The position numbers were made by a program, and so were the translations under genes. Shown piece after piece: positions 59,350 to 64,000 of a stretch of 64,000 bases of DNA. The stretch is taken from the NCBI GenBank assembly GCA_028015205.1, contig CM051508.1, positions 13,162,001 to 13,226,000 on the forward strand, read 5' to 3'. Each line of letters begins with the position of its first letter. The stretch's first letter is position 1. The notes under the pieces were generated by a model that made no database searches, was not told where the DNA came from, and worked only from the letters and a program-made list of their open reading frames with translations. The stretch is from Mytilisepta virgata (taxonomy: Eukaryota; Mollusca; Bivalvia; Mytilida; Mytilidae).

Positions 59350-62001
59350 TACAGTCTAAAAGAAAATGAAAATTTTGTTGATACACAATACTGTTAGACA
59401 ATGAATTGTATTGGGCATTGATCAACTGTATAGTCACTCGGCATTGCCTCGGGCCAATACAACTGAATGGGACATGACACAGGCATTATATGAAAATACC
59501 TATTTAATAACACTATAGAATATACATGAAAAAAGAAAAAGTTGGGGCAGGTGCAAGTGATGGAAAAGAGCATCGATGAGAATTTTGAAATCTGTTCTAT
59601 CCTAACGAGTCGTTCTTTTCAGACCTAAATTTGTACATTGCACATGTAGAAACCAGCATCATTTTTACAATCCATTTCTCCTGTCCAATTTATTGAAACA
59701 GACATTTACAAATGTTGGGTAGGCCAATCAAAGAATGGCCTTGCTTGTAAGACATGGTTGTCTGCCAAATAGTATCAGACTAGGATATAATCAGATTTTG
59801 TTTTTGTGTGCTTAAGTTTGATTGATGTATGAATTGCTTGAATTGTTGACAAACAATGATTACATAATGGCAGTCAGTTGGTTTTAGCTTCAGATTGGTT
59901 TTTATTGGTTTTTATACCAGATAATGAGTATGTTAAGGTTGTTTTTGATTATTTAAGGTCAAAAGTTTAAAAAGCATGAAGTACATATACAATGTACATG
60001 AAAAGGGTTGGGGGGGATTGTTAGGAGAGGGTTGGTTTGATGTACATGTAGGAAAGGTGGATGAAGAAATGTACATGTTTAATTCTTGTTTAGGCCATAC
60101 CAAATTGATCTTTAATTCTTTGGAATTTGCCGCTCTGATTTTTGGACGATGTAAATTTTAAGGAAAATTTTTTTTTGCTGCTTCATTTTGCAAAAATGCT
60201 GAAAATCCACTCCAAATTTTTCATTTTTCAATAAATTAAAAATAAAAATTGTTCGCCTGCTCCCAAAATTTTGTAAAAATTTGATTTTCTCCATTTTTTT
60301 GAATATTTTATTTTTAAAAATGTGTGCCCCTCGTAAATTTTATCTGAACTAAAAAAAAACAAGGCCTCGAGAAAAAAAAATTAAAATTTCGAAAAATTAA
60401 TTTGGTGTGGCCTTATAATGTTGGATTTTAATTAGCTCATAGAAGAAACCAGATACATTGCACTGTATTACTGTTACTGCATTACATTTTTTAAAAATTT
60501 TGCTATACAGTGAAACTCCCCAAAACCGGCCCATCTAAAAACCTGATCCTTCACAAAGCAAACGTTTTTTTCCCCGGAATTTACACCTATACATTCATGT
60601 TAAAAAGTCCTCCATAAACAGTCCCATTGAATTCCGAATACTGGAGATATATTCTGGTCCAAAACATATATTCCTGTCAAATACACCTCTAAAAACCAGC
60701 CTATCTCTCATTCTCTTCATTAAGTAGAGTATCTTCGTTTTAATAAAATATTTTAATTTTCGTTTCTACCAGAAAATAATGAAGAAACTAAAAGAGTAAT
60801 AGTTAAAGAAAAAACAATGCAGATATATTTAATTTTCATGTCTTTCGATATTTCAATTTATTCATTTCCGGTCAGATTTCAGTACAGTCCAGAAGCTCTC
60901 AAAACCGGCAACTCCAAAAACCAGCAACTCCAAAAACCAGCCTATTTCTGTGATCCTATAGCTGTTCGATTTACAGAGGTTCGTTTCACTGTACATTTTA
61001 ATTCAGGCAATACAAGTGTTAAATTATGGCTTTTTTTCACATAATTTTGGAGCCTGGGTTTTTTGTTTAAATTTCTGCCTTGTTCTTTCTCTATCTTAGC
61101 CCGATTAAAATCAAATGGATATTATTTAAATTACAAAAAAAGTATTAGGACAAGTGCTGGAAAAACTATAGAAAATTATTATATATGGCAGTTAATACCA
61201 ATTTATAAACATAAGGGGCACTTGCATGGATTCTCAAATCGCCAATAGTGTCAGTGTAAATTGTACAAAATAATTAATAAGAGACTTTTTAGATGATTGA
61301 ATGCGAGTAAAATGACCAGAAAGTTTATTGACCACTAACTATGTATTATTTCCCTGGTGACAACAATCATATACTTGATATGAACTTAGTGGTATAAAAT
61401 GATTACGGTATATTTATCAACGTTCAATATAACTTAATAAATTTGTTTTACAGTAATATTTCTGAAGTCAGTGATATAGACTTCCTTCTCGTAGTATCAT
61501 GTCTTCTATGTTATCGTGATATTTACACACTATTTCAATATAAATTTGGCACCATTTTGATGTTGTTACCGGTAAGTATCACTACATATATTGAGGTATA
61601 CATGTAGTACAGCCTGTATATGTCCACAGAAACCAGTAAGTTGAAACCGCAGACTAATATAGCAAAACTTTATCAGCACTAGAAACACAATTTTGATCTT
61701 AAATGGCCATTTCTGCCTTGTTTAGTCTTGATCGTCTTTGATTTTACAATATCTGCAATTTCAGGCAAGATCATGATATAACAAGACCAGATGTAAAACA
61801 CAATCCCATTAGGGATATAAGCATACAGTGTACAAAATACAACATAACACACAAATGTGACTATAAAGAAGATATACAAACAGTTGATTGTTATGATAAT
61901 CCTCTCTCCTTAGTTCTAATGACTGTTTTATAAAGGATGTAAATGTTTTCATATAACTCGGTGTTGAGGGATTCAGAAGCCTTTCAAGTGTCTCAACGTT
62001 A
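59350..62001. other. AT-rich spacer
   Basis: 60510-60980 carries repeated CCAAAACCGGC / CCAAAAACCAGC words of a degenerate dispersed repeat. 61451-61570 has splice-like ends but stops in all plus frames. No gene is supported. Confidence 0.6.
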
Positions 62002-62280
62002 TTAAGGTATCCGGACCATAATAGATCATGATCGAAAATTGTATCTCTTTTTGACCGTGAATGGCTGAAACAAACAATTTAAAGCTGGAATTTTGTATAT
62101 ATATTTTTCTGAAGTTGAAACACACTTTGTTGCTTATATGCAGAGTGTGTAAAAATAAGTTAGTTACATTGGCATTTCCGAAGTTTGCAGATAATTACCG
62201 AGGTCATTTCAATAGCGTTGTATGGAACATCCGGGATATTTTGAATAATCACGTGGTCATTTATGGTCCGGATACCTTAA
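62002..62280. mobile_element. MITE, 279 bp, 20-bp perfect terminal inverted repeats
   Basis: The left end TTAAGGTATCCGGACCATAA (62002-62021) is perfectly complementary to 62261-62280. Length and the TTAAGGT start match the element at 2161-2442, but the interior differs. The frame at 62061-62315 is a by-product of this element. Confidence 0.8.
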
Positions 62281-63199
62281 AATTATTAAAACTATTTTCT
62301 ACTGTATCAAAATAATTGAACAATTTTGCACGTAGATCCTTTGTTAAATCACAGGACAGAAAGAAATGAAATTCGTCATCAATTTAATTTTTCATGTTTT
62401 TACAATAAATATAAATTTCATTATAATTTGTTTGGACAAAAAAACATCATTTCTTGATTTGATCTTTTTTTTATGAATTTGTTTGAAAATATGAAGCTGC
62501 AGAAAAGCAAGACTAGTCAGAATAAACAAGATCAAAATGACCATAAAAGATCAAATTTATGTTAAGAGTTCAGTCTTTTTTAATACACATAGATGAAAAT
62601 GTAAGAATATGGGGTAATCATAAAAGAACTAATATCCAATAGAACGAAATACGGGACAAGATTGATTATATATTAATTGTTATGTTGTCTCTTATGTTTC
62701 AATAACCAACAGTCTAGAACTACTAAAGCCTAAAAACGATTGGTTAATTGGCTTGTGCTAGTAGATATGAGCAAACACTTTGTTAAAGGAAACAAAACAA
62801 GGCTTCAGATTGGCCTGTTGGGCCTGGTTACTCAAAACGTTTTTTTTTGACAAACTGCACCAGTAAAAACTGTATGCTATCATACAGCTTAAATGTCTCC
62901 CAAAAAAACAGAAAAAACACGAAACACTTTGAGAACCTTTTGTAAGTACTGGTTAAAATATTCTGGAATCAGAATGAACGTTATTTCTCCTATTGTTGAC
63001 TTGTTTAATCGGTGGGATAAAAATACATAATATTTTTAACCACTTCCCAGTGATTACATTTCTACGTGGGAATTACTGCTGTTTTTTTCTACAGTTATTG
63101 GAACGATAAACTAGAGAAGTTCCGAAATGACGTTAATGTAAACAAACTACATTTCAACGACATTTTCTGGAGGTTTTTGTCGAAAATCATAGGAGAAAC
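62281..63199. other. AT-rich spacer
   Basis: No coding or repeat structure was recognised. Confidence 0.6.
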
Positions 63200-63361
63200 A
63201 GATTCTCCTTCAATTTACTCGTGAGTTATGGAATTTCTCCACCCTCAATAGTTAAATTTTAGATTTTAACACGCTCGCAAAGGGTCGCGTGTTGAAAATC
63301 GAAAATTTAACTATTTCGGTTGGAGAAATTCTATAACTCACTCATAACTGAAGGAGAATCT
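63200..63361. repeat. 162-bp palindromic foldback
   Basis: Outer ends AGATTCTCCTTCA (63200-63212) and TGAAGGAGAATCT (63349-63361) pair perfectly. The pairing continues inward through GAGTTAT, GGAGAAATT and AGTTAAATTTT words to a centre at the CGCTCGC/GGGTCGCG boundary near 63280. Confidence 0.75.
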
Positions 63362-63597
63362 ATATATATAAAAGTTTAGCAGAAAATAGTTGAACTTAGA
63401 TGAGAATATCTGTCATTGTCTATATTGACATTATTTCGTTATTTTTTTTATTTTTTAAATTTCTTCATCACTGATAGAAAACATAGAGTTATGTATTTTT
63501 TTCGTTGGACATTTTTGGGTTTCAGCTGAATTTTTTCATAGCTTGTTAAATAATATGGCCACTAAGAGCTTGCTATACAGTGAGCAAATTATGCGAC

Positions 63598-63690
63598 ATG
63601 TCCCATGTTAAATGCTGTACTATGATGGGCGCATGTGGCATGCCCTATGTTAAATGCTGTACTATGATGGGTGCATGTCCTCACTTAATT
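63598..63690. repeat. 42-bp direct duplication
   Basis: TGTTAAATGCTGTACTATGA begins at 63606 and again at 63648, followed by TGGGCGCATG and TGGGTGCATG. Confidence 0.75.
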
Positions 63691-64000
63691 AGTCCTCTAC
63701 CAGCAATACGAAAGAGTACTATAGGTTTTCACTCTGTCTTTCACTCTGTTTTGTCCATCCATCTGTCAGTCACAGTACAGTTTTCTGGACTTTTTTCAGA
63801 AACTGTTTAACCAACTCTCTGATATTATTTTTGGTATATGAGCTTATAATTTTGCGTTACAGATCAAGTTTGAGTTTAACGGTGATTGGATAATTTTGTG
63901 AGAGTTATTGCCAGTGGAAATAGAAATTATTGCCAAAATAAAAAATTTTCTGGACATTTTTTGCAATCCCTTTGCTAACTGATCTTATTTTTAGTAAGTG

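Noticed and set aside
61451..61570. Possible exon between TTTTACAG and GTAAGTATC
   Set aside because: Stops interrupt the plus frames, and it cannot be joined in frame to the candidate first exon at 56020-56095.
63580..63810. 76-codon frame with a repeated cysteine-containing motif (VKCCTMMGAC)
   Set aside because: The protein repeat comes from a 42-bp DNA duplication. No signal peptide, homologue or splice context is visible.

Overview
The window looks like nuclear DNA of a bivalve mollusc. It is AT-rich, the genes have many introns with GT..AG junctions, and non-coding DNA is crowded with tRNA-derived SINEs, short inverted-repeat (MITE-like) elements, minisatellites and a recurring AAGGGAGATAA motif. 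I infer the bivalve origin from these repeat styles and from the molluscan look of the desaturase; no species can be named. There is no sign of bacterial, organellar or viral sequence.

Layout. 1-10 kb is gene-free repeat DNA: a 282-bp MITE at 2161-2442, a ~300-bp-period tandem array at 5.7-6.6 kb, a long inverted repeat at 7.1-8.1 kb with a hammerhead-ribozyme-like core, and a second MITE at 8.4-8.7 kb. A 1.96-kb uninterrupted reading frame on the minus strand (10520-12484) encodes a basic, hydrophilic protein with one tau/MAP2-like microtubule-binding repeat. 12.5-21.4 kb is repeat-rich spacer with palindromes, foldbacks and a chimeric SINE.

From 21458 to 45101 the plus strand carries a complete front-end fatty acyl desaturase gene (cytochrome b5 domain plus three histidine boxes). 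I could join it exon by exon into a 437-residue protein with no frameshift. The most interesting observation is that the exon carrying the first histidine box (HDFGH) is present twice, at 29544-29645 and 32030-32131. The copies have identical length (102 nt) and phase, intact splice sites, and 23 of 34 residues the same. They look like an ancient pair of mutually exclusive exons that would give one locus two desaturase isoforms differing next to the active site. The introns hold SINEs, a 170-bp and a 145-bp tandem array, foldbacks and a hairpin-rich dispersed element.

From 45.1 kb to the end no complete gene is seen. A CpG-rich stretch near 56.0 kb holds a plausible first coding exon (56020-56095) of a gene whose other exons I could not find. 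The rest is dispersed repeats, a 1.4-kb inverted-repeat structure (54.1-55.5 kb), another MITE (62002-62280) and a 162-bp palindrome (63200-63361).

The desaturase would act at the endoplasmic reticulum in polyunsaturated fatty acid synthesis. The minus-strand gene is probably cytoskeletal and unrelated. No functional link between the two is visible.
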